DNA from: Candidatus Iainarchaeum sp.
GTDB lineage: Archaea; B1Sed10-29
Assembly (NCBI GenBank): GCA_003551125.1
Contig: PULY01000042.1
Span: 1 to 19,306 of the forward strand
Reading direction: 5' to 3'
DNA: 19,306 bases
Made by a program: the position numbers and the translations under genes. How positions within the stretch are numbered: position 1 is the first letter of the stretch; every line of letters starts with the position of its first letter. Below the pieces are notes generated by a model. It did not search any database, was not told the origin of the DNA, and saw nothing but the letters and a program-made list of their open reading frames with translations. Shown in pieces: positions 13,512 to 19,306 of this stretch.

Positions 13512-14315
13512 ATGATTATAGCGAGGTTCGGCGAAATATTTTTAAAATCAACGCCAGTTAAAAAAAGATTCTTATCTCAATTAGCTAGTAACATGTGTGA
13601 AGCTTTAAAAAGAGAAGATATAGACGCTAAAGTAACTCAAAAAAGACTCAGATTATACATATATTCGGAAGAAGGTACATTGGAAATCTTGAAAAGAATA
13701 TTTGGAGTGGTTTCACTGTCAAAGGCCGTTGAGGTAAAACCGGAATTAAAAGAGATAAAAGAAGAATCAGAAAAAATGGTTAAAAACTGGAAAAAGGGAA
13801 CTTTTGCGATTAAAGCACAGAGGATCACGAAAAATCACCCTTTCACAAGCAAAGAATTAGAAATAAAAATAGGTTCACTCGTTCAAAAAGAAACAGGTTT
13901 GGAAGTAGATCTGGATAACCCAGATAACACACTTTATATAGAGATATATAAAGACAAAGCACACATATTCACGGATAAAGAAAGAGGTCCTGGAGGAATA
14001 CCTCTTGGAGTAGCAGGAACTCTAAATTCTCCTTTAAAAGAACCAAAAGACTTGATTGCTGCTTGGATGATGATGAAAAGAGGATGTATGATAGAACCAA
14101 TTAAAAAAGAGATTGATCCTTCGATAGAAAGAAATTTCGAAGAATGGAATCTAACCAATAATGAAACTAGTGAACCAGTAGGAACGGTAACTAGTTCCAT
14201 AACTACTGAGGATCTATTAAAGGACTATAAGAAATACCAAAGACCTATATATACTCCTTTAATAGGTTTGAGTGAAAGAGAATTAGAAGAACTAAAGAAT
14301 AATATAATGAGTTAA
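13512..14315 (+). CDS. ThiI-related THUMP protein with degenerate PP-loop domain
   Basis: A 267-aa protein, shorter than ThiI (usually around 380 or more). Residues 1-75 form the NFLD start (RFGEIFLKS, 5-13) and 80-155 the tRNA-binding THUMP domain (TFAIKAQRITKNHPF). GGIPLGVAG (161-169) and IAAWMMMKRGC (182-192) are the ThiI segments that normally flank the ATP-binding SGGIDS, but that loop here reads LKEPKD (175-180). The rest of the PP-loop domain is shortened, yet PVGTVTSS (222-229) and RPIYTPLIGLSERELEEL (244-261) still match the end of ThiI. Thus tRNA binding is likely kept, while adenylation for 4-thiouridine synthesis is likely lost. AGAGG lies about 10 bases before ATG. It follows the histone terminator with its own AT-rich promoter region. 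Confidence 0.82.
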   Translation: MIIARFGEIFLKSTPVKKRFLSQLASNMCEALKREDIDAKVTQKRLRLYIYSEEGTLEILKRIFGVVSLSKAVEVKPELKEIKEESEKMVKNWKKGTFAIKAQRITKNHPFTSKELEIKIGSLVQKETGLEVDLDNPDNTLYIEIYKDKAHIFTDKERGPGGIPLGVAGTLNSPLKEPKDLIAAWMMMKRGCMIEPIKKEIDPSIERNFEEWNLTNNETSEPVGTVTSSITTEDLLKDYKKYQRPIYTPLIGLSERELEELKNNIMS

Positions 14316-14406
14316 TACCTAAAAAACAATATAAATGAAAATTCCTTAATGTAAATAACTCGAAACGATTGAATGAAAATTAGAATTCAGAAAAAGGTGC
14401 ATAAAA

Positions 14407-14613
14407 ATGGAAAAACAAGGCTGTCCAAATATAGAAAAAAACTTGGAAAGATGTCCCTGCACATATCCAGGATGTCCTAGAAAAGGAAAATGCTGTGAAT
14501 GCATAAAACATCATGTTAAGAAAGATGGATTACCTGCATGTGCATTTTCAAAGGAAGCGGAAAAAACTTACGATAGATCTTTCCAAAAATTCATAGAAGA
14601 TCAAAAACAATAA
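14407..14613 (+). CDS. Small cysteine-rich DUF6485-like protein
   Basis: A 68-aa protein with eight cysteines: Cys6, Cys16, Cys18, Cys23, Cys28, Cys29, Cys31 and Cys45. The pattern NLERCPCTYPGCPRKGKCCE (12-31) followed by LPACAF (42-47) matches a family I recall as DUF6485, found in anaerobic archaea and bacteria. The cysteine spacing suggests a bound metal, zinc or iron-sulfur. The function is not known. AAGGTG lies several bases before ATG. The flanking genes give no clear functional link. Confidence 0.8.
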   Translation: MEKQGCPNIEKNLERCPCTYPGCPRKGKCCECIKHHVKKDGLPACAFSKEAEKTYDRSFQKFIEDQKQ

Positions 14614-14628
14614 AAGAATAATTGAAAA

Positions 14629-14641
14629 AGATATTTAAAAT
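14629..14641 (+). promoter_or_regulatory. TATA box of the 228-aa gene
   Basis: AAGATATTTAAAA is centred about 28 bases before ATG 14664, so transcription would begin at or next to the start codon, giving a leaderless or nearly leaderless message. Confidence 0.5.
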
Positions 14642-14663
14642 AATCTGATAGAGGCCCTTAAGA

Positions 14664-15350
14664 ATGGTAGAAGTTGAATTAAACCCAAAAGAATTAATAA
14701 ATGAAATAAAGTCCAAACCTAGAGATTTAAAGAATTTATTACTTCATAGAAGCCCTGATAGAAAATTATTAATATACTTCTCCTTAGGTTACCTCGCAGA
14801 TATGTATATGCAACATGCTGAAGAAATGATGAAAAAAAGCAAAACACTTGAAGCTAATTATTTCAGTAAAAAATCAATGCAAATAAAAGGAGTTTCCAGA
14901 AAAATATTTGGACAAGCTCCGGAAGAAGAAATCTATACTAGAGAATTCAAAGTTCCAAATAATTGGTCCGTGAAAACAGATAAGGGTGAAATAGACCAAT
15001 TAGCTCAATTATGTGTTCAAAATATGCCTGAAATGCCTGAAATAAGAGATCCTGAGGAAATAAGAAAATTCATAATTGATAAATTATCCACTTACAAAAA
15101 AACAGGAATAAACAGAAAATTTATAGGGAAACTAAAGAAAATGGCTAAAGAAACGAGAAATCCAACTAAATTAAACACTTTTCTGGAATTGACATTTCTA
15201 CTTGAAAACGTCAATGAAATCTTGAAAGCCATAAAAGAAGATAAAGAAGAGAATAAAAAGGAAGAAAAAGAGGGAACAGAGAATAAAAAAACAGAAAATG
15301 AATTAGAAGGAGTTAAAAAAGAAGGAATATCGTTAGAAGATATTAAATAA
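14664..15350 (+). CDS. Unrecognised 228-aa helical protein
   Basis: I do not recognise this protein. It is predicted largely helical: an N-terminal helical region (ELINEIKSKPRDLKNLLLH, 10-28; LIYFSLGYLADMYMQHAEEM, 36-55), a middle with a Pro/Glu-rich linker (QNMPEMPEIRDPEEI), another helical stretch (about 125-195), and a low-complexity Lys/Glu tail (about 196-228). There are no membrane helices. GAGG lies nine bases before ATG, but the TATA box suggests transcription begins almost at the ATG, so that GAGG may not be transcribed. It stands alone, with a convergent membrane protein gene ending 12 bases downstream. Coding support is good; function unknown. Confidence 0.75.
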   Translation: MVEVELNPKELINEIKSKPRDLKNLLLHRSPDRKLLIYFSLGYLADMYMQHAEEMMKKSKTLEANYFSKKSMQIKGVSRKIFGQAPEEEIYTREFKVPNNWSVKTDKGEIDQLAQLCVQNMPEMPEIRDPEEIRKFIIDKLSTYKKTGINRKFIGKLKKMAKETRNPTKLNTFLELTFLLENVNEILKAIKEDKEENKKEEKEGTENKKTENELEGVKKEGISLEDIK

Positions 15351-15362
15351 TTAATTAAAAAA

Positions 15363-15698
15363 CTAAAAGCCTAAAATTATTCCAAAAAACTCTTCTACAG
15401 CTACAAAAACTAAATTAACTGCTGAAAGAATCGACCCCATACCATTAAAGAATAAAATTAAAACCATAGCTATTGCTGCACCTGTCCAAAAAGTCATAGT
15501 TTTACTTTTAATAACTATGTCATAAGTTCCTTTTATTAGCATTAAAACAGCTAAAATTGAAACTAGAGAGAATAAAGCTCCATAAACGCTTGAACTGGGG
15601 AGAGAATACTCGAAAATTAAGAAAACTGCAAATATACCTAGAACTAACTCTGTTCCAAATTCTTCCATATCCAATCCTTTATCTCCACTGTCTCCCAT
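15363..15698 (-). CDS. Small integral membrane protein of unknown function
   Basis: A 111-aa protein with an acidic soluble N-terminus (GDSGDKGLDMEEFGTE, 2-17) and about four hydrophobic segments (roughly 18-33, 37-56, 69-85 and 88-111), with a short charged loop KGTYDIVIKSKTM between the second and third. No signal peptidase site or motif is recognisable. A TATA-like ATAAATATTT (about 15728-15737) and GTGATATAA before ATG support expression. It is convergent with the 228-aa gene. It may be an archaeal membrane protein of narrow distribution; no function is proposed. Confidence 0.7.
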   Translation of the reverse strand: MGDSGDKGLDMEEFGTELVLGIFAVFLIFEYSLPSSSVYGALFSLVSILAVLMLIKGTYDIVIKSKTMTFWTGAAIAMVLILFFNGMGSILSAVNLVFVAVEEFFGIILGF

Positions 15699-15942
15699 TT
15701 ATATCACTTTTTCAATTCTCCGATATTGAAATATTTATGCATTCTCTATTATATAAATTTTTGCAAAAACTAATGCTAATTTATAAATACACCTGGATAT
15801 AAAAATAAAATACACATTAAGAGAAAAACCCAAAACAAAAGTCAAATGCTAATCTACGAATAAGCAGAAGTACTGTAAACACGTGAAATCTTGACTTAAA
15901 ACTAAGAAATACATAAAGAATACTAAGCAAAACTAATGATTT

Positions 15943-15958
15943 GGAGGCGAACAAAATG
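15943..15958 (+). promoter_or_regulatory. RBS selecting the ATG of the L21e gene
   Basis: GGAGG (15943-15947) lies eight bases before ATG 15956. The upstream in-frame TTG (15941) overlaps the binding site and is not the start. Confidence 0.75.
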
Positions 15959-16279
15959 GTTAAATTCAAGAAAAAAGGACCGAGAGCTAGAACAAGAAAG
16001 AAGATGACGAAGAAAACAAGGGAAAAAGGAATGCCCAACATCACAAAACTACTTCAAGAATTCGAAAAAGGAGACAAAGTACATGTAAAACCAGATCCAT
16101 CAATTATGTCAGGGTTACCGTACAAAAGATTCTTCGGTAAAACTGGGGAAATAGTAGGAAAACAAGGAAATTGCTACATAGTAGAATTGAAGGATCAAAA
16201 AGCAATTAAAAAGCAAATAATACATCCTGCACACCTAAAAAAACAAGAAAGAGCTAAGAAAGATGAAGAAAAGGACTGA
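15956..16279 (+). CDS. rpl21e: Large subunit ribosomal protein eL21 (L21e)
   Basis: A 107-aa archaeal/eukaryotic-type ribosomal protein of the 50S subunit. The basic N-terminus (KFKKKGPRARTRKKMTKKTR, 3-22) threads into rRNA. The SH3-like core shows GDKVHVKPDPSIMSGLPYKR (39-58), FFGKTGEIVGKQGNCYIVEL (59-78) and IIHPAHLKK (88-96), all standard for the family. It is the first gene of the conserved archaeal cluster L21e - rpoF - DUF655 - ksgA, which links ribosome and transcription components. The gap to rpoF is about 100 bases and holds a TATA-like GATTATAAACC (about 16303-16313), so rpoF may also have its own promoter. Confidence 0.97.
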   Translation: MVKFKKKGPRARTRKKMTKKTREKGMPNITKLLQEFEKGDKVHVKPDPSIMSGLPYKRFFGKTGEIVGKQGNCYIVELKDQKAIKKQIIHPAHLKKQERAKKDEEKD

Positions 16280-16371
16280 ACAGAAAATATGAACTATGTA
16301 GAGATTATAAACCAAGAAAAACAAAATAGATTAAGCTTCAAAATAGATGTAAACTAAAAAATGATTACACA

Positions 16372-16384
16372 GGTGAATAAAATG
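16372..16384 (+). promoter_or_regulatory. RBS-start module of rpoF
   Basis: GGTGA (16372-16376), ATAAA, then ATG 16382. Upstream in-frame ATG (16361) and GTG (16373) are less likely starts because only ATG 16382 has this spacing. Confidence 0.7.
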
Positions 16385-16735
16385 ATAGGAAAAGAAATCA
16401 AAAATAAAAGACCAATAACTATTTCAGAGGTAAAAGAAAACCTCAAAAAAAGAGAAAAACAACTTGAAGACGAAGAAGAACTATCCTACGAGCAAAAAAC
16501 CACATTACAATACGCTGAGAAATTTGGAAAAAGTGAAGTAGAAAGAGAGAAAAAAGCAGTGGAAGAAATAAAGGACTTAGATATAGATGAGAGACTAGCG
16601 GTGAGACTTGTAAACTTAGCACCATTTAACAAAGATCAAGTAAATTTAGTGTTCGAAAAAGAAAGATTCGATGTCGATGAAGAAAAAACAAAAAAGATTC
16701 TGAAAATAATAGATGATTTACGTGAAGCCAAATAA
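16382..16735 (+). CDS. rpoF: DNA-directed RNA polymerase subunit F (Rpo4)
   Basis: A 117-aa homologue of eukaryotic Rpb4, which with Rpo7/E forms the stalk of archaeal RNA polymerase. Features are the N-terminal KRPITISEVKENLKKREKQ (9-27), a helical middle TLQYAEKFGK (41-50), and the HRDC-like C-terminal core DERLAVRLVNLAPFNKDQVN (69-88) followed by VDEEKTKKILKIIDDL (98-113). Assignment relies on this core and on position between L21e and DUF655, the usual archaeal order. The protein is typical in length. The start follows the GGTGA spacing rule seen at several genes here. The DUF655 gene begins 20 bases after its stop. Confidence 0.93.
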   Translation: MIGKEIKNKRPITISEVKENLKKREKQLEDEEELSYEQKTTLQYAEKFGKSEVEREKKAVEEIKDLDIDERLAVRLVNLAPFNKDQVNLVFEKERFDVDEEKTKKILKIIDDLREAK

Positions 16736-16755
16736 AGACATGAGGAAGATTAAAA

Positions 16756-17322
16756 ATGAAAAAAGAAGAAAGTGCGATAGTACTGGAATACCTAAAAAAA
16801 GGTTACAAAAGAGACTACAAAAAGAAACCAGTAGTCCAAGCTATAGGCACAAATCACTTCACGTTACTCGAATTAGTACCTAAAAAAGATGTAAAAATAT
16901 CTCTTGGAGAAAAAATCTACATTGGAGAAGAAGACAGAGAGAAAATAGAATACATAAAATCAACTCTAAGATACAGGGACCTAACAAATACAGCTAAAAA
17001 TGAACTGGAAAAGGTCACTGAAACACTTGTAGAAGAAAATGAAGATAAATTCATTCGATTTTTCAATAAAACAGGAGCAATAACAATAAAAGAACATAGT
17101 TTAGAACTACTTCCAGGTATAGGGAAAAAACACATGGAAAAAATTCTAGATGAAAGAAGAAAAAAAGAATTTAAATCCTACGAAGAAATAGAAGAAAGAA
17201 TAGACCTAATGCCGAATCCAGAGAAATCTCTATCTAAAAGACTCCTTGAAGAACTAAAAGGAAACACAAAATACAATTTATTCACTAGAAAGCCGAAGAA
17301 AAAAAGAAACAGAAGAAGATAA
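16756..17322 (+). CDS. DUF655 (COG1491) RNA-binding-type protein
   Basis: A 188-aa conserved archaeal protein. The N-terminal half is an OB-like beta domain (AIVLEYLKKGYK, 7-18; VVQAIGTNHFTLLELVPKKD, 26-45; LGEKIYIGEEDREKIEYIK, 50-68). The C-terminal half contains a helix-hairpin-helix element (LLPGIGKKHMEKILDERR, 118-135) and a basic tail (RKPKKKRNRRR). The HhH and OB-like elements suggest nucleic acid binding, most likely rRNA or tRNA. The family is nearly always placed between rpoF and ksgA, as here, suggesting a role tied to rRNA maturation, though this is not established. GAGGA lies nine bases before ATG. Confidence 0.92.
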   Translation: MKKEESAIVLEYLKKGYKRDYKKKPVVQAIGTNHFTLLELVPKKDVKISLGEKIYIGEEDREKIEYIKSTLRYRDLTNTAKNELEKVTETLVEENEDKFIRFFNKTGAITIKEHSLELLPGIGKKHMEKILDERRKKEFKSYEEIEERIDLMPNPEKSLSKRLLEELKGNTKYNLFTRKPKKKRNRRR

Positions 17323-17369
17323 TAAAATTTTAATAGTCAAATTTCTCAAAGAAATAAGAAAGGAACCAT

Positions 17370-18140
17370 ATGGCTCTGAAGAAAAGGATTAGGAAACTTG
17401 AAAATAAATACGGATTTAGAGCTAACCCAGTTCTGGACCAATATTTCCTCAAAAACGAAAGTATAATAAAAAGAATAGCAAGATATGGAGGAATAAAACC
17501 AACTGATACAGTTCTAGAGATAGGACCAGGACCAGGTTTTCTAACTCAAGAAATAGCTGAAAAAGCGGGAAAAGTAATAGCAATAGAAAAAGATAAAGAA
17601 TTAAAACCTGTTCTAAAAGAAAGATTAATGAAATACAAAAACATAGAGTACATATGGGACGATTGTTTAGAAATAGATTACCCTGAATTTAACAAAACAA
17701 TATCTAGCTTACCATTCAGCATATCAACACCTTTTACGTTTAAATTGCTCGATTACGACTTTGAAAAAGCGGTTTTAGTTTACCAAAAAGAAGTAGGAGA
17801 AAAAATGGTAGCTGAATCCGGAGAAAGTAACTACGGGCGACTCAGCGTAATGATACAAACATACTACAAGCCAGAATTGAAAGAAATAATATCTAAAAGA
17901 CATTTTTATCCAATGCCAAAAGTGGATTCAGCAGTAATGGTTTTAGAACCTAGAGATAAAGAAAGAGATGAAAAATACGATAAATTCATAAGAGAAATAT
18001 TCAGATATAGAAATAAAAATCTTCGAAACGCGATGAAATACGGATTCAGCATAGATAGAGAAGATGACAGAAAAGTAAAGGATTTATCCCTTGAAGAATT
18101 AGAAGAAGTGTACAATAAGATTAAAGAAGAAATATCGTAA
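17370..18140 (+). CDS. ksgA: 16S rRNA dimethyladenosine transferase KsgA/Dim1
   Basis: A 256-aa enzyme that uses S-adenosylmethionine to dimethylate two adjacent adenines near the 3' end of 16S rRNA, a late step in 30S assembly. NPVLDQYFLKN (19-29) opens the domain. SAM motif I is EIGPGPG (50-56) and the acidic ribose ligand lies in AIEKD (71-75). QKEVGEKMVA (139-148), YGRLSVMIQ (155-163) and MPKVDSAVM (182-190) are family signatures. The catalytic motif IV, usually NLPY, is SLPF (113-116). The target recognition tail (about 200-256) is helical and normal in length. It is the last gene of the L21e cluster. AAGGA sits seven bases before ATG. Confidence 0.96.
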   Translation: MALKKRIRKLENKYGFRANPVLDQYFLKNESIIKRIARYGGIKPTDTVLEIGPGPGFLTQEIAEKAGKVIAIEKDKELKPVLKERLMKYKNIEYIWDDCLEIDYPEFNKTISSLPFSISTPFTFKLLDYDFEKAVLVYQKEVGEKMVAESGESNYGRLSVMIQTYYKPELKEIISKRHFYPMPKVDSAVMVLEPRDKERDEKYDKFIREIFRYRNKNLRNAMKYGFSIDREDDRKVKDLSLEELEEVYNKIKEEIS

Positions 18141-18213
18141 AAGATAGTTAGTATAAGTAGGTAATATAGTTATTTTTAAATATTATCAATCCCTATTTTT
18201 GTATTGGTTCTAA

Positions 18214-19306
18214 ATGTTTTCAGAAAATATCAAAAAAGAGTTTTTAGCATTAACAATTTTAATATTAATAATAATGCTATTTTTATCCTTTCCTATAGCT
18301 TATTCACAGGCTGAAAATAATGATTCAGATGATTCTAATGACTTTAGTAGATCAGATAAAAGATTGGATAGAGATAATATTTTATCAATATCTTCAACGG
18401 GAGAAGGAACAGTAAAGGAACCAGGAGAAGGAAATTATTTATATGAAAATGGAACTGAAGTTCAACTTAAAGCTGTAGCGAATGAGAATTATGACTTTAT
18501 CAGATGGAGAGGAGATACAGATACAATAAGAGATATATACTCTGCAGAAACAACAATCAATGTTACTGGAGATTATTCCATTAATGCGAAATTTGAAGGG
18601 ATAAAACCAACTTGGTCCGGAGAGATTTTTTCTACAGGTACAACAGCAGCAGTATATGATTCCAATATAGGAGCACCTATATGTAACTTCAACACATCAA
18701 CATGCATCGCAAACTCCTCTCTCCTAATGTCAAGGAACGATATCACAGGAGAAACAGAACCAAACTGGCCAAACACAATAGACGATTGTACAGACGGAAC
18801 TTTTGGAAGTTACATGAGTGATGAATCTGTTGAAAACATAACAATAACCAACAACGAAGAATCTTACTTCACCAAAGGACATACAATTAACGTATCTGCA
18901 TGGGTCTATTGTTATAGTACAGATACAGATGTAGGAGTAGTGTACACAAATAACATATCAGAGCCAAATTGGGAAAACAAACAAGCATTATCCTGCCCAG
19001 AATCAGGATTCGAAAAAATTAACTTTGAACCATTCGAACTAGATAATTCCACAGGCTACCATGCAGTAAGAGCATATGCCTACTATGAGACAGGAGGCTT
19101 AAATCCCCAAACATGTGCTCCTGGAAGCTGGGCGGACAACGACGATGTTGTTTTTTATGTAAATCAAGAGTGGAAAGTTGGAGTGGAGACATCATTAGCA
19201 ACAAATGTAACTTATGAATCAGCAGAGCTACAAGGTGAAATAACTGAATTAGAGAAATATGAGGAGGCTGATGTTTATTTCGAGTACAGAGAAAAAGGAG
19301 AAACAT
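18214..19306 (+). CDS. Large secreted multidomain surface protein (5' part; runs off window)
   Basis: Open from ATG 18214 for 364 codons to the window edge. An N-terminal signal peptide (KKEF then a hydrophobic stretch, 11-29, with AYSQA as likely cleavage site near 33) is followed by an Asp/Ser/Asn-rich linker. Residues 58-129 look like an InlB-B/Flg_new_2 type beta repeat (GEGTVKEPGEGNYLYENGTE; NYDFIRWRGD). Residues about 144-317 resemble a module common at the ends of bacterial exoenzymes: AVYDSNIGAPIC, IDDCTDGTFGSYMSDESV, then C-x-x-G-x-x-x-D-x-DDVVFYV. Residues 321-364 begin a fibronectin-like repeat (VETSLATNVTYESAELQGEI). Eight or more N-x-S/T sequons suggest glycosylation. Six cysteines lie in the second module. 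Codon use changes sharply near residue 152. No clear Shine-Dalgarno is seen. Confidence 0.88.
   Translation, partial: MFSENIKKEFLALTILILIIMLFLSFPIAYSQAENNDSDDSNDFSRSDKRLDRDNILSISSTGEGTVKEPGEGNYLYENGTEVQLKAVANENYDFIRWRGDTDTIRDIYSAETTINVTGDYSINAKFEGIKPTWSGEIFSTGTTAAVYDSNIGAPICNFNTSTCIANSSLLMSRNDITGETEPNWPNTIDDCTDGTFGSYMSDESVENITITNNEESYFTKGHTINVSAWVYCYSTDTDVGVVYTNNISEPNWENKQALSCPESGFEKINFEPFELDNSTGYHAVRAYAYYETGGLNPQTCAPGSWADNDDVVFYVNQEWKVGVETSLATNVTYESAELQGEITELEKYEEADVYFEYREKGET

Noticed and set aside
13504..13515. Three-codon upstream frame (Met-Lys-Glu-stop) overlapping the ThiI-like start as ATGA
   Set aside because: Probably chance in AT-rich sequence; the AGAGG is too close to its ATG and suits the ThiI-like start better.
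15740..15940. ATGCTAAT repeats upstream of L21e as a possible repeat or RNA gene
   Set aside because: Only two short copies with different flanks, no stable fold and no box motifs of guide RNAs; best treated as an AT-rich promoter region.
16289..16357. 22-codon frame between L21e and rpoF
   Set aside because: It begins with ATG but has no ribosome binding site, is short enough to occur by chance, and shows no recognisable feature.
1..19306. CRISPR arrays, insertion sequences, toxin-antitoxin or defence systems
   Set aside because: No regularly spaced repeats, transposase, integrase, nuclease-toxin or terminal inverted repeats were seen; gene content is mostly conserved housekeeping.

Overview
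The window is AT-rich and archaeal. It encodes a TBP/TFB-type gene set: an archaeal histone, archaeal MBF1, RNA polymerase subunit Rpo4/F, ribosomal protein L21e, Dim1/KsgA, a Hef-type helicase with an ERCC4 nuclease, euryarchaeal-type FtsZ and a 7S SRP RNA. Arg is mostly AGA, Ile often ATA, and proteins are rich in Lys and Glu. Hef-type helicase plus FtsZ plus histone points to a euryarchaeal or DPANN lineage. Genus cannot be read from the sequence.

Layout. (1) Positions 1-1280 hold the 3' end of a plus-strand gene, then on the minus strand a tRNA-Ser(GCU), a membrane-anchored Lon-type (S16) protease and the SRP RNA. (2) ftsZ runs on the plus strand at 1.5-2.6 kb and converges on a tight minus-strand operon of divergent Hsp20, MBF1 and a site-2 protease. 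(3) An unrecognised minus-strand protein follows, then a small PRC-barrel protein resembling CdpB division-site proteins. (4) From 6.5 to 9.6 kb, all on the minus strand, come HtpX, a COG2403/cPGS-like P-loop protein, an 87-aa charged helical protein and a canonical Hsp20. (5) A plus-strand flippase-like membrane protein converges on an operon in which Hef is split into helicase and nuclease genes; the histone diverges from it. (6) The plus-strand right side has a ThiI relative that has lost its PP-loop, a Cys-rich DUF6485-like protein, an unknown helical protein, and the conserved archaeal cluster L21e - rpoF - DUF655 - ksgA. (7) The window ends inside a large secreted multidomain protein.

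Together, the left half is rich in membrane protein quality control: three membrane proteases of unrelated families, two small heat-shock proteins and SRP RNA. The right half is information processing: chromatin, repair, tRNA, ribosome and polymerase.

The most interesting points are: the ThiI relative whose SGGxDS loop is replaced although flanking motifs remain; the two-gene Hef; an abrupt Asn codon-usage seam in the secreted protein at the edge of a bacterial-looking module; a recurring start module GTGAAnnAAATG in which the Shine-Dalgarno itself supplies a false in-frame GTG; an SRP RNA with a UGAC tetraloop; and a KsgA with SLPF instead of NLPY. No CRISPR array, insertion sequence or integrase was seen.
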